DNA from: Proteocatella sphenisci DSM 23131
GTDB lineage: Bacteria > Bacillota > Clostridia > Peptostreptococcales > Filifactoraceae
NCBI RefSeq assembly: GCF_000423525.1
Contig: NZ_KE384028.1
Span: forward strand, 78,732-142,731
Reading direction: 5' to 3'
Length of the DNA stretch: 64,000 nt
Below are positions 56,039 to 64,000 of the stretch, piece after piece. The number at the start of each line of letters is the position of its first letter. Positions within the stretch are counted from its first letter, which is position 1. A program made the translations under genes and the position numbers. The notes beneath the pieces were generated by a model. That model did not search any database. It was not told the origin of the DNA and saw only the letters and a list, made by a program, of their open reading frames with translations.

Positions 56039-56938
56039 ATGGATGTAAATAAAATAAATGGACACAGTTACTACATAAAAGGCGGTACCAATACCGGTGT
56101 ATATGTATTTAAGGATAAATCGGCACTTGTTATTGATGCTGGGCATACGGTGGGAAGGGGCAGGCGCATATGCAGTTCTCTTGAGGAAAATGGGATGAGG
56201 GCAAGATATGTTTACACTACTCACGAACATTTTGATCATTACGAAGCTTTTCAGGGTATAAAACAGACGGCGCCACATGTAGAATTAATTGCACATGAAA
56301 TGGCAAAGCCTTATATAGAGAATCTTTATATTGGAAAAGCTTATCTTGTGTCATCGGCTCCCTCAAAATTTCAGGGAAAAAGAGCGGATGAGTCGGTTAA
56401 ATACTTTAATGTAGACATATCTGTGAAGGATAAGCTAATAATAAAGGATAGAGAATTCGAAATTCATCATGTACCAGGGCACTGTATGGGGCAGGCAGTG
56501 ATAATAACTGATGACAGGGTGTGTTATCTTGGAGATTCGGTATTTGACAGGACAATAATGGCTAAATACGATATGCCTTTTTTGTACAGCATAGATTATC
56601 AGAGGGAATCTCTTGATAAAATAAAAAATCTGGATTTTGATTATGGTTTGATTTCTCATTCAAAAAATGTGTATAACAAAGCTGAAATAGACAAAATAAT
56701 AGATGAAAATGTGGAAGTTCTGGACAGATATGAATCTGACATAATTGAGATAGTAAAAACTCCAATTACCAGAGAAGATATCCTCCAGCAGTTGCTGGTT
56801 ATAAATGAAATCGAATGTAACTTTGAAACATATCATTTTAATTATTCAACTATGGGGGCTTTTCTTACCAGCCTGGCTGACAGGGATATGATAGATTATA
56901 TTTATGACCAGGGGAAAATATTTTATTACGGCATATAG
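56039..56938 (+). CDS. Metallo-beta-lactamase-fold hydrolase
   Basis: 299-residue MBL-fold enzyme. The binuclear zinc motif H-x-H-x-D-H is THEHFDH (H62, H64, D66, H67), followed by GHCMGQ (about 147), GDSVFD (about 166) and ISHSK (about 211). The C-terminal 80 residues are helical and resemble the winged helix appended to some MBL proteins. Ribosome site GAGGAAA. First gene of a same-strand run. Substrate unknown; thioesters are common for this branch. Confidence 0.85.
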   Translation: MDVNKINGHSYYIKGGTNTGVYVFKDKSALVIDAGHTVGRGRRICSSLEENGMRARYVYTTHEHFDHYEAFQGIKQTAPHVELIAHEMAKPYIENLYIGKAYLVSSAPSKFQGKRADESVKYFNVDISVKDKLIIKDREFEIHHVPGHCMGQAVIITDDRVCYLGDSVFDRTIMAKYDMPFLYSIDYQRESLDKIKNLDFDYGLISHSKNVYNKAEIDKIIDENVEVLDRYESDIIEIVKTPITREDILQQLLVINEIECNFETYHFNYSTMGAFLTSLADRDMIDYIYDQGKIFYYGI

Positions 56939-56968
56939 AATTCGTAAAAGACATTGCAGGAGGGGAAT

Positions 56969-57778
56969 ATGGAATATAGAGAGTGGAAAAGGATATTATT
57001 ACCTTATGAATATGCAGTAGAAGAATTAAAGGTTAAATTTAAAAATGTCAGAAGAGAGTTTCAAAACAAGGGCGAGTATTCACCCATAGAGTTTGTAACA
57101 GGAAGGATAAAAAAAGTTACTTCAATTCTTGACAAGGCAAAAAATTTGAATATGGATACTGATAAGATATGTACAGAAATGGAAGATATAGCAGGTCTTC
57201 GGGTTATGTGCCAGCTTGTTGATGATATATATACTGTAGTTGATATAATACGTTGTAGAAAAGATATGGAAGTACTTTATGAAAAGGACTACATAAAAAA
57301 TTACAAAGAAAGCGGATACAGGAGTTATCACATAATTATAAAATATCCGGTAGAGACTATAGAGGGATCAAAAGAAATACTTGCAGAGATACAGATAAGG
57401 ACACTTTCAATGAATTTTTGGGCTACCATAGAGCACTCTCTTAGGTATAAATACAATAAGGAATTGCCACATGATCTAAGCGTGAGATTAAGGCGGGCAG
57501 GCGATGCGGCATTTACACTTGACAAAGAGATGAGTGAGATAAGAGAAGAAATTGTAAAGGCTCAGGTAACATTTGGACTTAAGTCGCTTGCAGTAAAAGA
57601 ATCCGTTGATGGAATTCGTCTTTTGCATAAAATGGGTTATAAGCAGGATGCCATAATATTTCAGGAACAACTAGATGTAATAAATGAAGTAGATAATATG
57701 GATGCTATAGCTGTACTTCAAGGACAAATTGATGATATGATCAATGATATAAAGCAAGGATTAAGAGTGAAAAAATAA
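56969..57778 (+). CDS. Small alarmone synthetase ((p)ppGpp synthetase)
   Basis: 269-residue RelA/SpoT synthetase-domain protein without a hydrolase domain, of the RelQ/YjbM class. Motifs: IEFVTGRIKKVTSIL, EDIAGLRVMC (about 70-80), KESGYRSYHIII, LAEIQIRTLSMNFWA, EHSLRYKY. It makes ppGpp or pGpp from GTP or GDP and ATP under stress. I start at ATG 56969 after AGGAGGGG. The C-terminal tail of about 80 residues is longer than in RelQ. Confidence 0.92.
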   Translation: MEYREWKRILLPYEYAVEELKVKFKNVRREFQNKGEYSPIEFVTGRIKKVTSILDKAKNLNMDTDKICTEMEDIAGLRVMCQLVDDIYTVVDIIRCRKDMEVLYEKDYIKNYKESGYRSYHIIIKYPVETIEGSKEILAEIQIRTLSMNFWATIEHSLRYKYNKELPHDLSVRLRRAGDAAFTLDKEMSEIREEIVKAQVTFGLKSLAVKESVDGIRLLHKMGYKQDAIIFQEQLDVINEVDNMDAIAVLQGQIDDMINDIKQGLRVKK

Positions 57779-57801
57779 TTTTTTACTCGAGAAAGGATAA
57801 T

Positions 57802-58491
57802 ATGTCAGTATATGCAATAGGAGATTTACACTTGTCATCCAATGAAGAGAAACCAATGGATATTTTTGGGTGGATAAATCACAAAGAAAAGATATTCAAA
57901 AGTTGGAATGAACTGGTTGCAGATGATGACATTGTGATAATAGCGGGAGATACTTCATGGGCACTTAAATTTGAAGATGCCAGAGCAGATCTGGATCAAA
58001 TAAACAAACTCAAAGGCAGAAAAATCATTATTAAAGGCAATCATGACTATTGGTGGCAGTCTCTGACGAAAATGAAAAAAAACTATCCAGAGATTGAGTT
58101 TTTGCATAATAATCATGTTATAATAAATGATTATATATTTTATGGGACAAGGGGCTGGATATGCCCCAATGATACAAAATTCACTGTTGAAGATGAAAAA
58201 ATTTATAACAGGGAAACAGAAAGACTTAAATACTCTTTGGATTCATATAAAGGAGATTCTTCAAAATTTAAGAAATTTGTAATAATGCATTATCCCCCTG
58301 TAAATGACAAGCACGACGATTCTGAAGTATTAAAGATACTCAGGGAAAACAATATAGACTACATGGTATATGGTCATCTGCACGGAGAAGAGTCATTTAG
58401 TTCAGTGTTTGAAGGATTACAAGGTGGAACTTATTTTCACCTTGTATCATGTGATTATCTTAATTTTAAGCTTAAAAAAATACGCGACTGA
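57802..58491 (+). CDS. Calcineurin-like metallophosphoesterase
   Basis: 229-residue phosphoesterase with the five expected blocks: GDLHLS (D8, H10), [19 protein letters not shown] and GHLHGE. Two metal ions would be held by these residues. The match to YkuE-like or MJ0912-like cytoplasmic proteins is reasonable, but the substrate is unknown. Its stop overlaps the upstream region of glnS, 20 bases before that start. Confidence 0.88.
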   Translation: MSVYAIGDLHLSSNEEKPMDIFGWINHKEKIFKSWNELVADDDIVIIAGDTSWALKFEDARADLDQINKLKGRKIIIKGNHDYWWQSLTKMKKNYPEIEFLHNNHVIINDYIFYGTRGWICPNDTKFTVEDEKIYNRETERLKYSLDSYKGDSSKFKKFVIMHYPPVNDKHDDSEVLKILRENNIDYMVYGHLHGEESFSSVFEGLQGGTYFHLVSCDYLNFKLKKIRD

Positions 58492-58511
58492 TGCAAGGAG
58501 AAGAGGGAGTT

Positions 58512-60143
58512 ATGGAAAATAAAATAAAACCAGGCAATTTTATAAAAAATATTGTAATAGAAGATTTAAAAAACGGAAAGCACAAAAATATACTTACAAG
58601 ATTTCCGCCTGAACCTAATGGATACCTCCATATAGGTCATGCAAAAGCTATTACACTTAATTTCGAGCTTGCAGATGAATTTGGAGGAAAGACTAATCTA
58701 AGATTTGATGATACCAACCCTGAGAAAGAAGATGAAGAATACGTACAGTCGATAATGGAAGATGTAAAATGGCTGGGATTTGAATGGGACAATCTATTCT
58801 GGGCTTCAGATTATTTTGATATAATGTATGAAAAAGCCAGGCTTCTTATAAAAAAAGGAAAAGCTTTTGTATGTGATCTTAGCCCTGAAGAAATGAGAGA
58901 ATACAGAGGAACTCTGACAGAACCAGGCAAAAATAGTCCTTTCAGAGACAGGGGCGTAGAAGAAAACCTTGAACTTTTTGAGCAGATGAAATCTGGTGAA
59001 TTAGCTGATGGAGCCAAGGTGCTTAGAGCAAAGATAGATATGTCTTGTGCAAATATAAATATGAGAGATCCAATAATATACAGGATTGCAAAAGCGACTC
59101 ACCATAATACAGGAGACAAATGGTGCATATATCCTATGTATGATTATGCACACCCACTTGAAGATGCTATCGAAGGAGTTACTCATTCTATATGCACCCT
59201 GGAATTTGAAGATCACAGACCTTTTTATGACTGGGTAATAAGAGAGTGTGAAATGCAAGCCGTTCCTCAGCAAATTGAGTTTGCGCGTCTTAACATAACA
59301 AACACAGTCATGAGCAAGAGAAAACTTAAAAAGCTTGTAGATGATGGAGTAGTCGATGGGTGGGATGATCCAAGGATGCCAACCCTGTCAGGGCTTAGAA
59401 GAAGAGGTTATACTCCAGAATCAATAAGAACTTTTTGCAATGAAATAGGAATTTCAAAATCTAACAGTACAGTAGATGCCCAGTACCTGGAGCATTTTAT
59501 AAGAGAAGATCTAATTAAAAAAGTCCCTAGAACCATGGCGGTGCTCAGACCACTCAAAGTAATTATTACAAATTACGAAGAAGGCAAAACGGAGTATCTT
59601 GAGGCAGAAAACAATAATGATGCACAAGAGGACATGGGAGTAAGGATGATACCTTTTTCCAGAGAAATATATATTGAGCAAGATGATTTTATGGAAAATC
59701 CGCCTGCTAAATATTTCAGACTTTTCCCTGGAAATGAAGTAAGGCTAAAGCATGCGTATTTTATAAAATGTAATGAAGTCATTAAAGATGATGACGGAAA
59801 TGTTACACAGATACACTGCACATACGATATAGAAACAAAAAGTGGAAGTGGATTTACAGGAAGAAAGGTAAAAGGAACGCTTCACTGGGTAGATGCAAAA
59901 AAATCTTTACCTGCAGAGATAAGAACTTTTGAGCCTATACTTCTTGATGAAGAAGACGATGTTAACCCTAACTCACTTGAAATCCTTCAAGGGTATGTAG
60001 AAGAAGGGCTAAAAAATTCAGAAGCAGAATCCAAATATCAGTTTTTCAGACATGGTTATTTTAATGTTGATCCCAAATTTGCAAAAGAAGGAAAACTTGT
60101 GTTCAACAGGACTGTAGCGCTGAAAAGTTCATTTAAGTTATAA
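58512..60143 (+). CDS. glnS: Glutaminyl-tRNA synthetase
   Basis: 543-residue class I synthetase charging tRNA-Gln. The HIGH motif is at 40-43, preceded by FPPEPNGYL; the KMSKS equivalent is VMSKRKL (about 262-268); and the LHWVDAK beta-barrel anticodon-binding region closes the protein. GlnRS of this kind spread from eukaryotes to some bacteria, whereas most Firmicutes make Gln-tRNA by transamidation with GatCAB. I start at ATG 58512 after GAGGGAG. No T-box is seen upstream. Confidence 0.95.
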   Translation: MENKIKPGNFIKNIVIEDLKNGKHKNILTRFPPEPNGYLHIGHAKAITLNFELADEFGGKTNLRFDDTNPEKEDEEYVQSIMEDVKWLGFEWDNLFWASDYFDIMYEKARLLIKKGKAFVCDLSPEEMREYRGTLTEPGKNSPFRDRGVEENLELFEQMKSGELADGAKVLRAKIDMSCANINMRDPIIYRIAKATHHNTGDKWCIYPMYDYAHPLEDAIEGVTHSICTLEFEDHRPFYDWVIRECEMQAVPQQIEFARLNITNTVMSKRKLKKLVDDGVVDGWDDPRMPTLSGLRRRGYTPESIRTFCNEIGISKSNSTVDAQYLEHFIREDLIKKVPRTMAVLRPLKVIITNYEEGKTEYLEAENNNDAQEDMGVRMIPFSREIYIEQDDFMENPPAKYFRLFPGNEVRLKHAYFIKCNEVIKDDDGNVTQIHCTYDIETKSGSGFTGRKVKGTLHWVDAKKSLPAEIRTFEPILLDEEDDVNPNSLEILQGYVEEGLKNSEAESKYQFFRHGYFNVDPKFAKEGKLVFNRTVALKSSFKL

Positions 60144-60155
60144 AGAGGGAAATAA

Positions 60156-60635
60156 ATGCAAGATATAAATGTTCAAATTGTAGATGTCCTTAAAAACAAA
60201 GGGCTTACCCTGGCCGTGGCAGAATCTCTGACTGGCGGCCTGGTATGTGCAGCTATATGCCAGGTACCTGGTGCGAGTGAAGTGCTGCTAGAGGGAATAA
60301 TATCGTATACAGACGAGTCAAAGCGGACAAGACTTGGAGTAGATAAAAAGACTCTGAATGCTTATAGTGCGGTGAGTTTACAAGTAGCTGAGGACATGGC
60401 AAGAGGAGTGAGGAAAAATCTTTCTGCAGACATAGGCATTTCCACTACCGGAGTTGCAGGTCCAGGGGAAATTGATGAAAATGGGAATCCAAAAGGTCTT
60501 GTATATATTGGAATATCAACGAGTGAAGAAACGACCGTCAGTAAACATATATTTGAAGGAACAAGAAATATTATAAGAGAAAAAGCAAGAGATGCTTGCC
60601 TGGACAGACTTTATGAAATGTTAAATGTTAGATGA
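60156..60635 (+). CDS. pncC: Nicotinamide-nucleotide amidohydrolase (PncC/CinA C-terminal)
   Basis: 159-residue stand-alone CinA C-terminal domain that hydrolyses NMN to NaMN in NAD salvage. Motifs: AESLTGGLVCAAI (about 22-34, with catalytic Ser), GIISYTDESK, VSLQVAEDMARGV, GISTTGVAGPG (about 102-112). Overlaps the threonine aldolase upstream region by four bases. Full family length. Confidence 0.92.
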   Translation: MQDINVQIVDVLKNKGLTLAVAESLTGGLVCAAICQVPGASEVLLEGIISYTDESKRTRLGVDKKTLNAYSAVSLQVAEDMARGVRKNLSADIGISTTGVAGPGEIDENGNPKGLVYIGISTSEETTVSKHIFEGTRNIIREKARDACLDRLYEMLNVR

Positions 60636-60652
60636 AAAGGAGCGAAAAGAGC

Positions 60653-61687
60653 ATGATAGATTTTAGAAGCGATACGGTTACACGTCCGACCCAGAGGATG
60701 AGGGATGCAATGTACACGGCAGACGTGGGCGATGACGTTTATGGTGATGATATCACTGTAAACCAATTTCAGGAATATGTTGCGCACTTATGTGGTATGG
60801 AAGCCGCACTTTTTGTACCCAGTGGAACATTTTGCAACCAGCTTGCACTTTTTACTCACTGTAACAGAGGCGATGAGATTATCCTTCCAGATGAATGCCA
60901 TATAGTTCAGCATGAGGCTGGTTCAGCAGCAATAATTTCAGGTGTTAATATGAGAACTCTGCAAACATATAATGGAAAAATGGACCTGGACAGACTTGAA
61001 AATGCAATAAGAAAAGAAGAAAATATTCATTATCCGGAAACTAAGCTAATATGCCTTGAAAATGCATTTTCTGATGGGAAGGTAGTGGATCTTGATTATA
61101 TGAGAAGTGTAAAAAAAATAGCTGACAAATATAATCTCAAGATTCATCTTGACGGGGCTAGGTTTTTTAATGCAGTTACTTCTCTTAACTGCGATATAAG
61201 AGATATGACCGAGAATGTAGATTCTCTTAATATATGTCTTTCTAAAGGGCTTTGTGCGCCAGTAGGATCAGTCCTTGTGGGAAGCAAAGAATTTATCAAA
61301 AGTGCCACTAAAAAGAGAAAAATAATGGGCGGAGGAATGAGACAAGTTGGAATACTTGCTGCCGCTGGACAGATTGCAGTAAAAGAGATGAGATTAAGAC
61401 TGGTGGAAGACCACGATAATGCCAGATATCTTGCAGAAAGACTAGAGATTATATCGGGAATAGAAGTACTCAAGAACAAACTTGATATAAATATGGTGTT
61501 TTTCAAGATAAGAGATGAAAAATTAAAAAGATATTTTACAGAAGAAAACTTTGCCAAATATGGCATTATAATAAATCCTGAAGAAGACGGACTCTTCAGA
61601 TTTGTAACTCACTATTATATAAGCAGAGAATCAATTGATGAGACTATAGATCTGATTATCAGGCTTAAAGAGAAATCTCAGAGATAA
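60653..61687 (+). CDS. Low-specificity L-threonine aldolase
   Basis: 344-residue PLP enzyme splitting L-threonine or allo-threonine to glycine and acetaldehyde. Motifs: FRSDTVTRPTQRM at the N-terminus, ADVGDDVYGDD, CLENAFSDGKV, HLDGARFFNA (cofactor Asp), and SLNICLSKGLCAPVGS with the Schiff-base Lys. I start at ATG 60653 after AAGGAG. Between pncC and the lipid kinase. Confidence 0.92.
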   Translation: MIDFRSDTVTRPTQRMRDAMYTADVGDDVYGDDITVNQFQEYVAHLCGMEAALFVPSGTFCNQLALFTHCNRGDEIILPDECHIVQHEAGSAAIISGVNMRTLQTYNGKMDLDRLENAIRKEENIHYPETKLICLENAFSDGKVVDLDYMRSVKKIADKYNLKIHLDGARFFNAVTSLNCDIRDMTENVDSLNICLSKGLCAPVGSVLVGSKEFIKSATKKRKIMGGGMRQVGILAAAGQIAVKEMRLRLVEDHDNARYLAERLEIISGIEVLKNKLDINMVFFKIRDEKLKRYFTEENFAKYGIIINPEEDGLFRFVTHYYISRESIDETIDLIIRLKEKSQR

Positions 61688-61712
61688 TTATTTGATTGTG
61701 GGGGGTGCAGAT

Positions 61713-62624
61713 ATGAAACATGCTTTATTTGCCTATAATCCAGTTTCGGGGAATAGATTTGTTTCTAGAAATATGGATTTCATAATAAAAAAATTACAAA
61801 GCCTGGATGTATTATTGACTGTTTACAGGATACCAGAGAATGATGCAAAGCTCAAAGATATCATGAACAAAGAGTACGATTTTATAATAGCTTCTGGTGG
61901 AGATGGTACCTTGAGTCATATTGTACAAGTTATGCTTGAAAACAAACTGGATATTCCTTTGTTTGCTCTTGGGACAGGAACGAGTAACAATTTCACCAGA
62001 AGCATAGATCTTTCAAAAAGCATTAATACAGAATCTCAGCTCGAAGATATTATAGAAGAAGTATATAATGGAAAAACGATTATGGTCGACGCAGGCATAG
62101 TTAACAAAGAAAGAGTATTTCTTTCTTCTCTTGCAGGTGGAGCCTTTGCAGATACCTCATATACCACTGACAAAAATCTTAAACTGGTAATGGGATCACT
62201 TGCATATTACTTGAAACCTTTAACAGAACTTACGACGCTAAAGGCATATGATATAGAGATTACAGCAGATGATAAAACATACCAAGAAAAGGCTTATATG
62301 TTTATTTTGCTTAACGGCAAGAGTGTAGGAAACTTTACTAATTTCATTGATACTGGCAATATTTCAGATGGTATAATGGAACTTATAATAATCAAAGAGA
62401 GTACAGCTATTGAAATAGCAAATCTTTTCTTTTCGGTAATGAAAGGTGAAGATATAACAAGGCACAGTAACGTGAAACTTGTGCGTGGAAACAAATTTTT
62501 AATAAATGCTCATAAAGACATGATGGTAAGCCTTGACGGGGAAAAAGGACCACAAATGCCTCTTTTTGTAGAGGTAAAAAAAGAATGTCTGAAAATTTTT
62601 GTGCCGAAAAATTTTGAAAATTAG
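61713..62624 (+). CDS. Diacylglycerol/lipid kinase-family protein
   Basis: 303-residue YegS/BmrU-type lipid kinase. The nucleotide motif SGGDGTLSHI is near 63-72, preceded by YNPVSGNRF at the N-terminus, and FALGTGTSNNFTRS near 90-103. It phosphorylates diacylglycerol or a related lipid. I start at ATG 61713 after GGGGGG; an ATT/TTG upstream has no site. Thirteen bases before the hydrolase gene, which may also act on lipids. Confidence 0.9.
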   Translation: MKHALFAYNPVSGNRFVSRNMDFIIKKLQSLDVLLTVYRIPENDAKLKDIMNKEYDFIIASGGDGTLSHIVQVMLENKLDIPLFALGTGTSNNFTRSIDLSKSINTESQLEDIIEEVYNGKTIMVDAGIVNKERVFLSSLAGGAFADTSYTTDKNLKLVMGSLAYYLKPLTELTTLKAYDIEITADDKTYQEKAYMFILLNGKSVGNFTNFIDTGNISDGIMELIIIKESTAIEIANLFFSVMKGEDITRHSNVKLVRGNKFLINAHKDMMVSLDGEKGPQMPLFVEVKKECLKIFVPKNFEN

Positions 62625-62636
62625 GGGTGTATATCA

Positions 62637-63572
62637 ATGGATTACAGTGAATTTGATTTTAAATCCTATACAGATGATGTGAGAATAACCTGCTACAAAT
62701 TTATGCCTGAAAGTAAAGCAAAAGCTATAATACAGATGTCTCATGGGATGTCAGAAAAAGCCCTGAGATACACTCCTGTAATTGAGAGTCTTGTATCTGA
62801 GGGTTTTGGTGTATATATAAACGACCACAGAGGACACGGGAAGTCAGCTCACAAAAAGTTCGGATATATGGGAGAAGGCGATGTTTTTCTTAAGATGGTA
62901 AGAGATATGCGAAGCCTTAACCATATATTGACCAGGGAAAACCCTGGGGTACCAGTAGTATTACTTGGACATTCAATGGGGTCTTTTTTATCACAGAGAT
63001 ATATACAGATTTATCCAGAAACCGTGGACATGCTCTTGCTTTCTGGAAGTAACGGAAAAAACCAGATTCCAGTATCCAAAGCAGGGAAAATTGTTGCAAG
63101 GATTATGATGATTGCGCTGGGAACTGAAAAAGAGGCTGATTTTATAAGGGATGCTCAAGACTTGTTTTTTAATAAAAAAATAAGGAACAGAAAAACTAAA
63201 TCCGACTGGCTGACCACTAAGCAATCAGAGGTAGGAAGGTACGAGCAGAGTAATGACATGGGTTTTAGCTTTACAACCTCAGCATATTATTATCTTTTTA
63301 AGGGGATAACTCAAAATTTTAACAGCAGAAATTTAAAGATAATCCCAAAAGAAATGCCTTTATTTATTTTTTCAGGAGATCGGGATCCTGTAGGTGATTA
63401 TGGAAAAGGACTTGAAAATCTGGAGCATATGTACAAGCGAGCTGGCCTTAAAAATGTAGTTCTTAAACTTTATAAAGACAAAAGGCATGAAATTTTTAAT
63501 GAAGTTAACAGAGAAGAAGTAATAAAAGATGTGGCAGAATTCATAAGTTTGAATCTGCCACATAAAATTTAA
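62637..63572 (+). CDS. Alpha/beta hydrolase (lysophospholipase/monoacylglycerol lipase-like)
   Basis: 311-residue serine hydrolase. Oxyanion region SHGMSEKALRY (about 38), nucleophile in GHSMGS (Ser about 107), Asp in SGDRDPVGDYG (about 247), His in DKRHEIFNE (about 281). The fold resembles PldB/monoacylglycerol lipases. Ribosome site GGGGTG. Paired with the lipid kinase, pointing to lipid turnover. Last gene before the insertion element. Confidence 0.9.
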   Translation: MDYSEFDFKSYTDDVRITCYKFMPESKAKAIIQMSHGMSEKALRYTPVIESLVSEGFGVYINDHRGHGKSAHKKFGYMGEGDVFLKMVRDMRSLNHILTRENPGVPVVLLGHSMGSFLSQRYIQIYPETVDMLLLSGSNGKNQIPVSKAGKIVARIMMIALGTEKEADFIRDAQDLFFNKKIRNRKTKSDWLTTKQSEVGRYEQSNDMGFSFTTSAYYYLFKGITQNFNSRNLKIIPKEMPLFIFSGDRDPVGDYGKGLENLEHMYKRAGLKNVVLKLYKDKRHEIFNEVNREEVIKDVAEFISLNLPHKI

Positions 63573-63591
63573 TACATGTACCGAGAATTCC

Positions 63592-63640
63592 CCCTCCGCT
63601 AAACTACCTTTCTCGTCTTAACGAGAGTGAAGGCGGTGGG
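63592..63640 (+). other. Structured left end of an IS200/IS605 element
   Basis: Outer arms CCCTCCGC/GCGGTGGG (63592-63599 with 63633-63640, one mismatch) enclose CCTT/AAGG and CTCGT/ACGAG (63612-63616 with 63621-63625). Imperfect subterminal hairpins like this mark the ends of IS200/IS605 elements, where TnpA binds them as single strands. A TATAAT (63681-63686) for tnpA lies downstream. Confidence 0.5.
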
Positions 63641-63720
63641 ATGAATCGGTTTATGAATGTTTAGAACACTTCTGCAGGGGTATAATATAATCAGTCGTAA
63701 TAGGAAAGGATACTTATAAT

Positions 63721-64000
63721 ATGGATAGATTAGACAATAATGCACATTCAGTATTTTCCTTATACTATCATCTGGTTATGGTTACTAAATACCGGAGAAA
63801 AGTGTTTGATTCGAAAATTTCAGACAGAGCTAAGAACATATTTGAATACATTTGTCCAAAGTATAATATTACACTGCTGGAATGGAACCACGACATGGAT
63901 CATGTCCACATATTGTTCAAATCACATCCAAACAGTGAAATCAGCAAATTCATAAATGCATATAAAAGCGCAAGCAGCCGATTGATTAAGAAAGAATTTC
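63721..64000 (+). mobile_element. tnpA: IS200/IS605-family transposase TnpA (cut by window end)
   Basis: 93 codons visible, open to the right edge. The N-terminus HSVFSLYYHLVMVTKYRRKV and the HUH motif DHVHILF (H61, H63) are diagnostic of the Y1 transposase TnpA, a single-strand cut-and-paste enzyme. The catalytic tyrosine normally lies beyond FINAYKSASSRLIKKEF and so falls outside the window. Start ATG with GGAAAGGA. No tnpB is visible; it may follow. Codon use is more even (CTG, CAC, AGC) than in neighbours, consistent with transfer. Confidence 0.93.

Noticed and set aside
60144..60155. glnS and ltaE neighbours as an amino-acid biosynthetic operon with T-box control
   Set aside because: No T-box stem or conserved T-box sequence exists upstream of glnS, and the neighbouring genes are functionally mixed.
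63740..63955. Second open frame inside tnpA
   Set aside because: It is a frame shadow; the TnpA frame carries the HUH motif and a proper start.

Overview
The window is a contiguous piece of an A+T-rich, gene-dense chromosome from a spore-forming, probably anaerobic Firmicute of the class Clostridia. The evidence is SpoIID and SpoVG, a B. subtilis-type PurR, RNase Y, strong AGGAGG ribosome sites, the gene order ruvC-ruvA-ruvB-spoIID-queA-tgt-yajC followed by secD-secF, and a class II photolyase. I cannot name the genus; a Peptostreptococcaceae-like lineage is a guess. About 60 protein genes are supported. No tRNA, rRNA, prophage or CRISPR array is visible. No stretch above 300 bases lacks a gene; the longest gap, about 280 bases at 46146-46421, holds only a promoter and a doubtful small ORF.

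Layout. Positions 1-5300: two diguanylate cyclases (one with an oxygen-binding hemerythrin tail and cut by the window edge, one with a CHASE sensor), a rhodanese lipoprotein, a tandem universal stress protein, 3-methyladenine glycosylase Tag and a Crp/Fnr regulator. Positions 5300-12200: a two-part permease whose second half carries a ferredoxin domain, an acetyltransferase, a TIM-barrel enzyme, a secreted CAP protein, and a DUF1538 membrane protein coupled to a double P-II-like protein. Positions 12184-15712: a probable operon of macro domain, MazG-like, DUF6933, GNAT and an FMN glutamate-synthase-like enzyme. Positions 15714-22392: a zinc-type ABC importer, Mrp ATPase, YbaK deacylase with photolyase, and a SEC-C protein.

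Positions 22395-31401: the RuvABC resolvasome, SpoIID, queuosine tRNA genes (queA, tgt), YajC, gamma-carbonic anhydrase and SecDF. Positions 31500-46150: thioferritin-like DPSL, a LysR regulator, PurR, SpoVG, a cell-wall amidase, a fused RNase PH/XTP pyrophosphatase, an NlpC/P60 hydrolase, a B12-type radical SAM protein, a TPR protein, RseC, RecA, RNase Y and DNA ligase. Positions 46355-52094: a complete oligopeptide importer oppBCDFA. Positions 52100-63572: an MltG-like stub, signal peptidase I, a redoxin, an HD hydrolase, a metallo-hydrolase, a (p)ppGpp synthetase, a metallophosphoesterase, GlnRS, PncC, threonine aldolase, a lipid kinase and an alpha/beta hydrolase. The right edge enters an IS200/IS605 element whose tnpA is cut by the window end.

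The most unusual signals are: two genes (the Crp-like regulator and rny) that appear to start on ATA codons placed correctly after good ribosome sites, with a related ATG/ATA duplication at ruvB; the split permease-ferredoxin locus with a dyad operator; and the DUF1538/double P-II pair.
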